DNA of 64,000 nt, taken from positions 434,001 to 498,000 of the forward strand of contig JACRLZ010000004.1 of the NCBI GenBank assembly GCA_016235125.1, read 5' to 3'. The position numbers and the translations under genes were made by a program. Of this stretch, positions 8,875 to 16,431 are shown piece after piece. Numbering within the stretch: position 1 is the stretch's first letter; each line of letters opens with the position of its first letter. The notes under the pieces were generated by a model. The model saw nothing but the letters and a program-made list of their open reading frames with translations, searched no databases and was not told the origin of the DNA. This DNA comes from Sphingobacteriales bacterium (GTDB lineage: Bacteria > Bacteroidota > Bacteroidia > Chitinophagales > Chitinophagaceae).

Positions 8875-9699
8875 CTACATTTTTCCCTCAAAAAAACCAA
8901 GTTGCTTTAATATATCTGTCAGCATTTTCAGCCTTACCGTTTTCATATCGAAATTTCTGTCAGGCGATTCAATATTCAGCACAAAAAAATATGGATGCTG
9001 GTTTTCTTCTACCCATCCAGCTATCCACCCAATGGCATTTCCATTTTCCCGAAAACCCCAGCCGGTTTTATAACCCAGCCTGTAGTTGGTATTATTCTCA
9101 AACAGCATGGCCCTCTTCACCACCTCCTGGTAGCTTTTAAAAAAAGGCAATTGGTCAAAGTATAATTGCTTCACAAGTCCCAGCTGCTGATCAGGAGTTA
9201 TTTTGATGGAATTATCCAGCCAGAAGCTATCAATGGCTGAGTTGATGATAACTTTATCCTTCGCATCTTTTTTTCCATAACCCAGACTGTCGAGCCATAG
9301 CTGCATAGTGTCTTTGCCAATTCTTTTTGCCACTTCCTGGTAATACGGCACTGCGGAAACACGGAAAGCTTCATACATCGTAAGATCTTTATTCCATTCC
9401 TCCCTTGCTCTTTTAATACCATCCCATTTTATTATCATACTGTCACTGCTGATCTTGCCGGTTTGCAAACCGATCAACGAGTTGACGATTTTAAATGTGG
9501 AAGCGGGCAGGTAACTGCTGTCACGGTAGCGGGAAAGATTGTACACAGTGAATTTACCGGTGCCGTTATCCATCAACGCAAAGCAGCCATCGGTTTTGTT
9601 TTCGTCAAAGTATTTTCTCAGGCTGTTATCTTTCTTTACATTATTGGGAGAACAGGAAGCAAGTATCAGCAATAAGCCACAGGCGACTAATAATCTCAT
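8875..9699 (-). CDS. Class D (OXA-type) beta-lactamase, predicted lipoprotein
   Basis: 274 residues, normal for class D. All defining motifs are present: STFK at 67-70 (nucleophile Ser67, carbamylated Lys70), SAV at 115-117, a YGK variant of the usual YGN at 141-143, FWL at 159-161 and KTGWG at 211-215. The WxxG block (WIAGW) follows. The N-terminus ends in LILASCS, a lipobox, so the enzyme is probably tethered to a membrane and faces the periplasm. It hydrolyses beta-lactams through a serine acyl-enzyme; whether it reaches carbapenems cannot be told from the sequence. It lies 33 nt upstream of batB on the same strand, with no mobile element nearby, which suggests a resident chromosomal enzyme. 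Confidence 0.95.
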   Translation of the reverse strand: MRLLVACGLLLILASCSPNNVKKDNSLRKYFDENKTDGCFALMDNGTGKFTVYNLSRYRDSSYLPASTFKIVNSLIGLQTGKISSDSMIIKWDGIKRAREEWNKDLTMYEAFRVSAVPYYQEVAKRIGKDTMQLWLDSLGYGKKDAKDKVIINSAIDSFWLDNSIKITPDQQLGLVKQLYFDQLPFFKSYQEVVKRAMLFENNTNYRLGYKTGWGFRENGNAIGWIAGWVEENQHPYFFVLNIESPDRNFDMKTVRLKMLTDILKQLGFFEGKM

Positions 9700-9730
9700 T
9701 TCGGTATTTCTTTTCGCAAAAATAAGTCTG

Positions 9731-10255
9731 TCACTTCACTTTGGTTAAAATGGCTTTTTGATAGCTCCCGACCATATAGCTGTCAACCGAAGGGCTTTCT
9801 TCGGTTCCATTTCCTGTTGTGGAAACGGGTTTTGCAGAAATACTATAAAACTCAACAACCAGCCTGCCATTTTCTATCCAATAACTATTAATAATGGTAG
9901 CGTTCTGAACTGTAAATGCACCGGAAAATTTATTAGCTACCCAATATTGATCAAGCATAATACCGTTTAGCTCATCAATCACCCAATGAGTACCGGAGGT
10001 ATCTTTCCTGATTAGTTTATAAGGCCGGTTATCTTCAGAAGCGGAGCCGTAAACCATTTGCCATGTCCATGTATTGGCGCTGTCGGCTTTATGAATATGC
10101 AGTTCCATGTTTACCTTTCTTGCTGTATCATTGCCGGTTCTGTACCATTGCAGCTCTCCTTTCCAGTCGCCTTCCCAGCTTTCGGGAAATAAATTTTTTT
10201 GAGCATTACATAACAGGGATGTAATGAAGGCAGGAAGCAGAAAAAAAATCCTCAT
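9731..10255 (-). CDS. Uncharacterised secreted protein
   Basis: 174 residues with a clear signal peptide (about 1-18, ending LLCNA). The mature part begins with FPESWEGDWKGELQWY and continues in alternating beta-strand patterns (MELHIH, WVIDELNG, LVVEFYSISA), suggesting a small beta-barrel or lipocalin-like fold in the periplasm. I recognise no family or catalytic motif. It lies 31 nt upstream of the beta-lactamase on the same strand, so the two may share a transcript. Confidence 0.75.
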   Translation of the reverse strand: MRIFFLLPAFITSLLCNAQKNLFPESWEGDWKGELQWYRTGNDTARKVNMELHIHKADSANTWTWQMVYGSASEDNRPYKLIRKDTSGTHWVIDELNGIMLDQYWVANKFSGAFTVQNATIINSYWIENGRLVVEFYSISAKPVSTTGNGTEESPSVDSYMVGSYQKAILTKVK

Positions 10256-10272
10256 ACAGTTTGATTTATCCG

Positions 10273-10308
10273 AAAAAAAAATCCCGTCCCGGTTTATCGG
10301 GGCGGGAT
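10273..10308 (-). terminator. Rho-independent terminator of the small lipoprotein gene
   Basis: ATCCCGTCCC (10281-10290) pairs with GGGGCGGGAT (10299-10308) with one G-T pair. Read on the minus strand the hairpin is followed by a run of nine T (10281-10273), a textbook intrinsic terminator for the gene ending at 10332. Confidence 0.85.
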
Positions 10309-10331
10309 GAACAATTTAACGGCAGTTATAA

Positions 10332-10460
10332 TTACATATAAAATCCACCGGGTTGTTTGTAATGTTTTACTCCACGGCAATCCTTTTTAGTGGCAGCGCA
10401 GGAACTGAAAACGAAAGCCACCACAGCCAAAACCGATAAATAAAGAAAAATCTTTTTCAT
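10332..10460 (-). CDS. Small lipoprotein, 42 residues
   Basis: A short gene: ATG at 10460, TAA at 10332-10334, 42 residues. The product starts MKKIFLYLSVLAVVAFVFSS followed by a Cys, a strong signal peptide plus lipobox (SSC at 19-21), leaving a mature peptide of about 22 residues ending GGFYM. The gene has its own strong terminator immediately downstream (10273-10308), which supports expression. The minus-strand leader is A/T-rich, as usual in Bacteroidota. The mature part has a second Cys (DCRG), a common pattern in tiny Bacteroidota lipoproteins. Function is unknown. Confidence 0.75.
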   Translation of the reverse strand: MKKIFLYLSVLAVVAFVFSSCAATKKDCRGVKHYKQPGGFYM

Positions 10461-10693
10461 ACTTTTTTTAATAAAAGTTGGGTCAACAAATCAGTTAAGG
10501 AAATTTCAAGGGAATTGGTGGGTAGAGTTTCAGATCATCTCAGAGTAATAACGAAAATAGTGCCAGCAAATTGTTTTTCATAATTTTTCAAAGTTTTTTT
10601 CTTTCTTTTTAAGAATTTGCCCTTAAAAAAACAGGTATCGTAAAAACCCGAATTGCTGTATTTTTATGAAATAACTTCTAAAATCATTATAAC

Positions 10694-11275
10694 ATGAACC
10701 GATTTCTGCTTTTACTGGCCTCCATAATCATTCTGGCTTCCTGCAACGACAATAAACCGAAAGAAAAGGATGAAGCGGTCACCAAGCCTGTAAACAATGC
10801 TGACCAGATGAAAAATGCTGTGCAGGATATGGAAAAACAAAAAGAAGAACTGAGCAAGCTTACCCCCATACCCCCTGATCAGCTAAAAACCATGGCCCCG
10901 GAAACATTATTGGGCGCCGCCCGAACCAACCTGGATGCAAATGATGCCATGGGCGCCACATTGATCACGGCTGATTATGAATTGAACGACAGCTCAAGCG
11001 CCACACTTACTATTTACGATTGTGCCGGGCCCGGCGGCGCCGGTATTTACAGCATGCAATACCTCGGCCTGCTGAACATAAAAGAAGATAATGAAGAAGA
11101 ATATACCAAATCCGTTGAGTTTAACGGAACCACTGCATTTGAACATTGTGATAAGACAACCAATGATTGTGCATTTACCTTTTTTGCAGGCGGCCGTTAT
11201 CTTGTAACCATTGAAGCGGCCAATGTGAGTATGGATGCTTTGAAGCAGGCTGCGGCAGGGCTGAACATTAAATAA
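10694..11275 (+). CDS. Uncharacterised lipoprotein
   Basis: 193 residues. Signal peptide with lipobox LASC (Cys17), then a Lys/Glu-rich linker (about 20-60), then a globular alpha/beta part with the strands SATLTIYDCAG and RYLVTIEAANVS. Two Cys residues near 140-150 (EHCDKTTNDC) could form a disulfide. It stands alone on the plus strand; its stop codon directly abuts the stop of the convergent kbl gene with no terminator between. I recognise no family. Confidence 0.85.
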   Translation: MNRFLLLLASIIILASCNDNKPKEKDEAVTKPVNNADQMKNAVQDMEKQKEELSKLTPIPPDQLKTMAPETLLGAARTNLDANDAMGATLITADYELNDSSSATLTIYDCAGPGGAGIYSMQYLGLLNIKEDNEEEYTKSVEFNGTTAFEHCDKTTNDCAFTFFAGGRYLVTIEAANVSMDALKQAAAGLNIK

Positions 11276-12463
11276 CTACTTCAGCACACCCAATTCTTTC
11301 CCCACATTGGTAAAAGCAGCAATGGCTTTGTCCAAATGTTTTTGTTCATGAGCAGCGCTGAGTTGTACCCTTATCCTTGCTTGTCCTTTGGCAACAACCG
11401 GAAAAAAGAAACCAATCACATAAATACCTTCTTCTAAAAGTTTAGCCGCCATATTCTGTGCCAGCACAGCATCATACAGCATGATAGGAACAATAGGATG
11501 GTCGCCGGGCTTGATGTCAAAACCAGCTTCGGTCATTTTGCTTCGGAAATATTTTGTATTGTATTCCAGTTTATCTCTCAGTTCAGTTGTTTCCGTAAGC
11601 ATATCGAGTACCGCAATGGAGGCGCCGACAATGGAGGGAGCCAATGTGTTGCTGAATAAATAAGGCCTTGACTTCTGGCGAAGCATATCAATAATTTCTT
11701 TCCGGCCCGATGTAAATCCTCCGCTTGCACCGCCTAAGGCTTTGCCCAACGTGCCGGTGATGATGTCAATTTTTCCCATTACACCACGATACTCATGAGT
11801 ACCTCTTCCTGTCTTTCCCAAAAAACCGGATGAATGACATTCATCAATCATTACAATGGCATCCTGTTTATCAGCCAACTCACAGATCTTATCCAACTGT
11901 GCAATGGTGCCATCCATACTGAAAGAGCCATCGGAAACGATGATGCGGCTGCGGCAACCAGCTGCTTCTTTCAGTTTTGTTTCCAGGTCATGCATATTGT
12001 TATGCTCATAACGGAAACGCTGTGCCTTGCACAGGCGAACACCATCAATGATGGAAGCATGATTCAGTGCATCGGAAATGATGGCATCTTCTTCATTGAA
12101 CAATGGCTCAAACACCCCCCCGTTTGCATCAAAAGCCGCAGCATATAAGATAGTGTCTTCTGTTCCCAGGAATGTTGAAATTTTTTCTTCCAGCTCTTTA
12201 TGAATATCCTGTGTACCGCAAATGAAACGTACACTGCTCATGCCATAGCCTCTTTTATCAATAGCCTTATGTGCTGCCTCAATTACTTTCGGATGTGAAG
12301 AAAGTCCGAGATAATTATTGGCGCAGAAATTCAGCACCGTTTTCCCGCCAACAATTATTTCCGGTCCTTGCTGGCTTTCAATAATACGTTCAGTTTTATA
12401 GAGACCTGAGGTTTTTATTTCCTCTACTTCTTTTGAAATCCGGCGTACAAAATTTTCATTCAT
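11276..12463 (-). CDS. kbl: Glycine C-acetyltransferase (2-amino-3-ketobutyrate CoA ligase)
   Basis: 395 residues from the ATG at 12463; a TTG extension to 12511 would run through a leader hairpin and is rejected. A PLP-dependent alpha-oxoamine synthase: it cleaves 2-amino-3-oxobutyrate with CoA to glycine and acetyl-CoA in threonine breakdown. Visible are NYLGLSSHP, DALNHASIIDG, the DECHSSGFLGKTGRG block and the PLP-lysine region ITGTLGKALGGASGG. 7-keto-8-aminopelargonate synthase (BioF) is the close alternative, but the opening VEEIKTSGLYKTER and the overall pattern fit Kbl better. Threonine dehydrogenase is not adjacent. Confidence 0.92.
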   Translation of the reverse strand: MNENFVRRISKEVEEIKTSGLYKTERIIESQQGPEIIVGGKTVLNFCANNYLGLSSHPKVIEAAHKAIDKRGYGMSSVRFICGTQDIHKELEEKISTFLGTEDTILYAAAFDANGGVFEPLFNEEDAIISDALNHASIIDGVRLCKAQRFRYEHNNMHDLETKLKEAAGCRSRIIVSDGSFSMDGTIAQLDKICELADKQDAIVMIDECHSSGFLGKTGRGTHEYRGVMGKIDIITGTLGKALGGASGGFTSGRKEIIDMLRQKSRPYLFSNTLAPSIVGASIAVLDMLTETTELRDKLEYNTKYFRSKMTEAGFDIKPGDHPIVPIMLYDAVLAQNMAAKLLEEGIYVIGFFFPVVAKGQARIRVQLSAAHEQKHLDKAIAAFTNVGKELGVLK

Positions 12464-12485
12464 AAGAATGCTTTGGGCAAATATA

Positions 12486-12509
12486 GGGAGGCATAATTTA
12501 TTGCCTCCC
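12486..12509. promoter_or_regulatory. Perfect 8-bp inverted repeat in the kbl leader
   Basis: GGGAGGCA (12486-12493) and TGCCTCCC (12502-12509) flank an 8-nt AT loop, 22 bp upstream of the kbl ATG. With no U-tract it is not an evident terminator; it could be an operator or an RNA leader hairpin. Role is inference. Confidence 0.45.
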
Positions 12510-12575
12510 AAAGCCGTTTACTCAACGATTAGTGTATTTCACGAAATAATAAGAAACTTGTAACATTTCCATCGC

Positions 12576-12583
12576 TACTTTCG
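12576..12583 (+). promoter_or_regulatory. Possible Bacteroidota -7 box
   Basis: TACTTTCG is one base from the TAnnTTTG consensus, with a CTTG word 15 nt upstream and the ATG of the small gene at 12606 just downstream. Spacing to the -33-like word is shorter than usual, so this is tentative. Confidence 0.35.
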
Positions 12584-12605
12584 TCCCATCGCAAAACCGG
12601 CTGAT

Positions 12606-12833
12606 ATGAAGAACAAAAACCTCCTGTTGTCATTCCTCCCCATTTTTTTATTAGTTGGAACTATTATCGCCCTTGGTTCCGTTTCAGGCCCTCAGGTAAA
12701 AAAGGAAAACAACTCTACCTGCTGCAGCCAGAAAGACATTGAATGCCCGACCAGGAAACAAAACCCCGGCGGGGATATGCTGCTTGATAATCTTTCCCGC
12801 CAGTTTATGTCCCTACCGGTCTTTCACCATTGA
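12606..12833 (+). CDS. Small secreted or membrane protein, function unknown
   Basis: 75 residues. Residues 5-25 (LLLSFLPIFLLVGTIIALGS) form a signal anchor or signal peptide. The remainder is polar and contains CCSQKDIEC, three Cys within about nine residues, which suggests a disulfide or metal site. An A-rich leader and a near-consensus -7 box precede the gene. No family recognised; expression is likely but not proven. Confidence 0.55.
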   Translation: MKNKNLLLSFLPIFLLVGTIIALGSVSGPQVKKENNSTCCSQKDIECPTRKQNPGGDMLLDNLSRQFMSLPVFHH

Positions 12834-12926
12834 TTTTCAGCGTAAAAGATTCAGAAATATTTTTTGCAAACTGTAACCTAAACTGCCTTTTATCCGTATT
12901 ATATTCGGCATAAGGCGCTGCTAAAG

Positions 12927-12934
12927 TAACTTTG
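12927..12934 (+). promoter_or_regulatory. Bacteroidota -7 box (TAnnTTTG) upstream of the ECF sigma gene
   Basis: TAACTTTG matches the TAnnTTTG -7 consensus exactly. It lies 95 bp upstream of the sigma factor start at 13029. A clear -33 TTTG at the usual distance is not visible, so the call is moderate. Confidence 0.45.
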
Positions 12935-13028
12935 CCCTCACCGTATATCGGCTGTTAACCTGTGCCGCACCGGCTTAGTGAAAAAACCAAAACAGGAAAA
13001 ACAGCCGAAACAAAATCACTAATGCGGC

Positions 13029-13514
13029 ATGACTGAACGGGAATATAACGAATGTGTGACCACTTACGCAGATAATGTGTACCGCTTCATCCTGAAAAAT
13101 CTTCGTCACGAGGAAGATGCAAGGGATGTGGTGCAGACGGCGTTTGAAAAAATGTGGCGTAACAGGGAAGATGTGGATGCCACAAAAAGCAAGTCATACC
13201 TGTTTACTGTTGCCTATCACCAGATGATCGATCATATCCGGAAAGTGAAAAGGATACAATTAAGAGAAGAATTTAATGACGAAGTAAGGGTGCAGAACAG
13301 ACCGGTAAACAATCTGAAAAAAGTACTGGAAGGAGCATTGGAAAGATTAAGTGAAACACAACGTTCATTGGTGCTGCTGAAAGACTATGAAGGATACAGT
13401 TATGAAGAGATAGGACAAATAACAGGACTGAATGAAAGCCAGGTAAAGGTTTACCTGCACCGTGCAAGATTGCAGCTGAAGCAATACCTGGTAAAAATGG
13501 AAAATGTAATTTAA
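13029..13514 (+). CDS. ECF sigma-70 family RNA polymerase sigma factor
   Basis: 161 residues, typical for a minimal ECF factor. Region 2 spans about residues 8-75 (HEEDARDVVQTAFEKMWRN, then SYLFTVAYHQMIDHIRK) and region 4 about 105-155, with the helix-turn-helix GYSYEEIGQITGLNESQVKV. It should direct RNA polymerase to a small regulon when released from its anti-sigma factor. It is followed by a membrane anti-sigma-like protein (13588) and a barrel protein (14776), probably one transcription unit. The 73-bp gap to the next gene is filled by an inverted repeat (13521-13587). Confidence 0.95.
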   Translation: MTEREYNECVTTYADNVYRFILKNLRHEEDARDVVQTAFEKMWRNREDVDATKSKSYLFTVAYHQMIDHIRKVKRIQLREEFNDEVRVQNRPVNNLKKVLEGALERLSETQRSLVLLKDYEGYSYEEIGQITGLNESQVKVYLHRARLQLKQYLVKMENVI

Positions 13515-13520
13515 AAAATG

Positions 13521-13587
13521 AGATCTGAAGTCTGAAGTCCGAACACAAGGCTATCCTTCTGACATCCGACCTCAGACCTCTGACATC
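13521..13587. repeat. Imperfect inverted repeat between sigma and anti-sigma-like genes
   Basis: The left arm carries CTGAAGTCTGAAGTCCGAA. The right arm carries TCTGACATCCGACCTCAGACC, whose complement reads GGTCTGAGGTCGGATGTCAGA. The two arms are imperfect complements built from GTCTGA/GTCGGA words. It is a spacer repeat of the kind common between genes in this group. Confidence 0.5.
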
Positions 13588-14727
13588 ATGAATATAAACC
13601 GCCATAATTACGAAGAGTATTTTATCCTGTACATGGATAATGAGCTCGGCAGCGAAGATCGCCGCATGGTGGAGGCTTTTGTGCAGCAACACCCCGACCT
13701 GAAAGAAGAACTTGATATTTTACTGCAATACAAACTCAGCCCCGATACATCGGTTGTTTTTCCAGACAAAGAAGAGTTGATGAAGGTAAACGGCGATACC
13801 CCTGTAACTCTTTCCAATTACGAAGAATGGTTGCTGCTCTATGTTGATGATGAGCTTACCCCCGGTCAAAAAGAAACTGTTGAAAAATTTATCTCCGCCA
13901 ATCCTGTTGTAAAAGAGGAACTCGGCCTGCTGATGAAAACAAAACTGCACCCGGAAGAAATCGTTTTTACCGGTAAAGCATCATTATACAGAACAGAAGA
14001 AAAAGTAAGGCCCCTGCCTGTGCGTTGGTGGCGTTTGGCCGCTGCTGCCGTATTGATACTTGCGTTGGGCATCACTGGTTTGCTTATATTCAATAAAAAA
14101 CCTGCAACAGAAAATAATGGCGTTGCCAAATCTTCCGGTGGAAATAATAACAACAATGCCCCGGTTATAAATACTATTCCGAAAAATGAAAGCAATGATG
14201 CAATTATCCCGCAGCAACAGAATACAACGGATAAAGGATCTGTTGTCAACAATACAGTAAAGCAATCTTTCGACCTCTCTGTAAAACAGGATAACAAAAA
14301 TGTTGCTGTAAAAAACAATACAACTCCTGTGAATGATAAGCTTCCGGCTAATTTGCTTGTTCCCATAAAGAAGCAGGATGAAGTAGTAGCAGATAATAAT
14401 AATAAACCATCCAATAACTTACCTCAACCCTTATACAATCCGAATGTCGTAAAAACTGATGCAGCTTCCGAAGTTGTTGCAGATGCCAATATCCCTAAAG
14501 AAATAGCCAACCCGACGAAAGAAACATCTGCACAGGATCCTGTAACAAATGTCATCCATGCATCGTACAACAATAACAATGGCGAACAACTGGAAGAAGG
14601 CGGTAAAAACAAAAAGAACCGCGGCATCTTCCGGAAACTTGCCAGGACTTTTGAAAAAAGGACCAATATGAGCGCCACTGACGGAGACCGGTTGCTGGTA
14701 GGCGGATTATCAATCAAACTCAAATAA
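13588..14727 (+). CDS. Membrane anti-sigma-like protein with duplicated N-terminal domain
   Basis: 379 residues. Two related units lie in the cytoplasmic N-terminus: NYEEYFILYMDNELGSEDR (about residues 6-24) and NYEEWLLLYVDDELTPGQK (about 75-93), each followed by a VE.F....P..KEEL...L segment. They resemble anti-sigma N-terminal domains without zinc ligands. One membrane segment (WWRLAAAAVLILALGITGLL, about 149-168) leads to a long Asn/Lys-rich, low-complexity periplasmic part and a basic C-terminus (KKNRGIFRKLARTFEKR). Position directly after an ECF sigma gene supports a regulatory role. Inference: the tandem domain binds the sigma factor. Confidence 0.75.
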   Translation: MNINRHNYEEYFILYMDNELGSEDRRMVEAFVQQHPDLKEELDILLQYKLSPDTSVVFPDKEELMKVNGDTPVTLSNYEEWLLLYVDDELTPGQKETVEKFISANPVVKEELGLLMKTKLHPEEIVFTGKASLYRTEEKVRPLPVRWWRLAAAAVLILALGITGLLIFNKKPATENNGVAKSSGGNNNNNAPVINTIPKNESNDAIIPQQQNTTDKGSVVNNTVKQSFDLSVKQDNKNVAVKNNTTPVNDKLPANLLVPIKKQDEVVADNNNKPSNNLPQPLYNPNVVKTDAASEVVADANIPKEIANPTKETSAQDPVTNVIHASYNNNNGEQLEEGGKNKKNRGIFRKLARTFEKRTNMSATDGDRLLVGGLSIKLK

Positions 14728-14747
14728 TCCTTCGACAACCTCAGGAT
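14727..14747. repeat. Short REP-like palindrome
   Basis: ATCCT (14727-14731) and AGGAT (14743-14747) flank TCGACAACCTC, giving an ATCCTTCGACAACCTCAGG word. From general familiarity, very similar CTTCGACAAGCTCAGGAT words are scattered through Chitinophagaceae genomes. It starts on the last base of the preceding stop codon. Confidence 0.5.
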
Positions 14748-14775
14748 CACAACTAAAAAACTTTTAAAAAAAAAG

Positions 14776-15636
14776 ATGATGAAGAAAATCTTTACCCTGT
14801 GCATGGCCTTATGCACACTAATGAGCAGTTTCGGACAAACAGACACGACAGGCAGGCAGGCCCCCGCTGATGATACCATCCGCATAGGCGGAATGATCAT
14901 CATCCGCAAAGCTGGCAGCAAAGACGAAATAAAAAATGAGAACGAGTATAAAATGCTGAAACGCAATAGCGACAAACCATCCAATCTGAGCACCAACTGG
15001 TGGATCATTGACCTGGGTTTTTCCAATTTTAAAGATGAAACAGCATATAACAGCGCCGCTGCACAGGCTTATGCGCCCGGCAGCAACAGTACCTGGTTCG
15101 ACCTGAAAGACGGTAAGTCAAGAAATGTAAATCTTTGGTTCTTCATGCAAAAACTGAACATCGCTAAACATTATTTAAACCTGAAATATGGTTTAGGGCT
15201 TGAGCTGAATAATTATTATTATAAACAGCCCATTCGTTATACTGCTAATCCTCCTGCTGTAGTAGACCCCGCCCGGGTATCGCTTGACAATACAGTTGGC
15301 CGTTCATATAAAAAAAACAAGCTGTCAGCAGATTATCTCACTGTTCCCATCCTGTTGAATGTTAACTTTACACCCAACAGGCATGAAGGTTTTGGATTCA
15401 GCGCTGGCATTAGCGCCGGTTACCTGTACAGTGCCCGCAACAAGACCATCACTTCAGACGAAGGAAAGAAAAAAGCAAAGGATGATTTTGAACTGGAACG
15501 GTGGAAGCTGTCTTATGTTGCCGAACTTTCATTAGGCCCTGTTCGTTTTTATGGTTCTTATGCATTGAAGAATATGTACAGCCGCGGCTTAAATATGACA
15601 CCTTATACTTTTGGCTTCCGTTTTAGCAAGTGGTAA
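14776..15636 (+). CDS. Outer-membrane beta-barrel protein (PorT-like)
   Basis: 286 residues. Start at the first of two adjacent ATG codons (14776 or 14779). Signal peptide about 1-21 (MMKKIFTLCMALCTLMSSFG). A polar linker leads to a C-terminal half of regular amphipathic beta strands (HYLNLKYGLGLELNNYYY, FGFSAGISAGYLYSARNK, VRFYGSYALKNMYSRG) ending in GFRFSKW, typical of small 8-10 strand outer-membrane barrels (PorT / beta-barrel family). It is the third gene after an ECF sigma and an anti-sigma-like gene and may be the target or outer-membrane component of that circuit. A terminator follows at 15682. Confidence 0.85.
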   Translation: MMKKIFTLCMALCTLMSSFGQTDTTGRQAPADDTIRIGGMIIIRKAGSKDEIKNENEYKMLKRNSDKPSNLSTNWWIIDLGFSNFKDETAYNSAAAQAYAPGSNSTWFDLKDGKSRNVNLWFFMQKLNIAKHYLNLKYGLGLELNNYYYKQPIRYTANPPAVVDPARVSLDNTVGRSYKKNKLSADYLTVPILLNVNFTPNRHEGFGFSAGISAGYLYSARNKTITSDEGKKKAKDDFELERWKLSYVAELSLGPVRFYGSYALKNMYSRGLNMTPYTFGFRFSKW

Positions 15637-15681
15637 GCCCGGCCTTATCAACTCGTTTTCTCATGTGGTCTTTTTGATCGC

Positions 15682-15718
15682 ATGCCGCCGGCGGTTTTTA
15701 CCGCTGGCATTTTGTTTT
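15682..15718 (+). terminator. Intrinsic terminator after the barrel gene
   Basis: CCGGCGGT (15688-15695) pairs with ACCGCTGG (15700-15707) around TTTT, extended by ATG/CAT with a small bulge and followed by TTTGTTTTCT. It ends the sigma / anti-sigma / barrel unit. Confidence 0.65.
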
Positions 15719-15870
15719 CTAAACATACAGTTAAAACCTTTCCACAACTCAAAATAAATTTTCGTGGCATTACGTTTGAAAAATGACGGTTGTTATTATT
15801 AGCCATGAAATAAATGCTGCTCCCACCTTGTGCAGGGTTACCTCTGGCCTTACCGAAAACACTAAATGAC

Positions 15871-16431
15871 ATGAAAAACCTTGTTATGCTTACTTCCGTT
15901 TTATTGGGTGGCAGTTTGCTGGCTTCAGACGTTCACTTTTTCTCCCGGAACAAAACAATCAAGCAAATGCGATGGACAGGCGGTCCTGTTGGAAATGTGT
16001 CCATCATCATCGACAAATCAGACTATGAACTGAATGTGTATGATGATGAAGGCTGGTATGCCACTTACCCGGTAGTGTTTGGCAACAACAGTCTTGCTGA
16101 TAAAAAAATGCAGGGAGATAAAAATACTCCGGAAGGAGCATTCCGTATCACTGCAAAACGGGTGCATGAAAAATGGTGCCGCTTTCTGAGTCTCGATTAT
16201 CCAAATAAAGAGAGCTACGAAAAATTCAATCAGCGAAAGAAAAAAGGTGAAATTCCGGCTAATGCAGGTATCGGCGGGGGCATCGGCATCCATGGCACAT
16301 GGCCCCATGAAGATTTTATGATTGACCGTTATAAAAACTGGACACTGGGCTGTATCTCTATGAAGAACGACGATGTAATGGAGCTGTATTCTTATGTTGT
16401 GCCCGGTACCAGGGTTACCATAAGGCTTTAA
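15871..16431 (+). CDS. L,D-transpeptidase (YkuD domain)
   Basis: 186 residues from ATG 15871; an upstream in-frame ATG at 15814 would put 19 residues before a good signal peptide and is rejected. Signal peptide about 1-18. The YkuD domain covers nearly the whole mature protein: the strand SIIIDKSDYELNVYDDEGWY at its start, the block GDKNTPEGAF, and the catalytic motif GIGIHGTWPHED followed by WTLGCISMKNDDVMEL, with Cys as nucleophile. The family forms 3-3 peptidoglycan cross-links or attaches proteins to the wall, in the periplasm. Its last four bases overlap the convergent hydrolase gene. Confidence 0.93.
   Translation: MKNLVMLTSVLLGGSLLASDVHFFSRNKTIKQMRWTGGPVGNVSIIIDKSDYELNVYDDEGWYATYPVVFGNNSLADKKMQGDKNTPEGAFRITAKRVHEKWCRFLSLDYPNKESYEKFNQRKKKGEIPANAGIGGGIGIHGTWPHEDFMIDRYKNWTLGCISMKNDDVMELYSYVVPGTRVTIRL

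Noticed and set aside
8875-9699. Recently acquired mobile beta-lactamase
   Set aside because: No IS element, integron site or other mobile marker flanks it, and it is embedded in an apparent operon with Bat genes.
14424-15026. 200-residue minus-strand open frame spanning the anti-sigma-like and barrel genes
   Set aside because: It runs antisense to two well-supported genes and across their gap, with no recognisable domain. Its LRLSKD segment comes from the REP-like word at 14727-14747.
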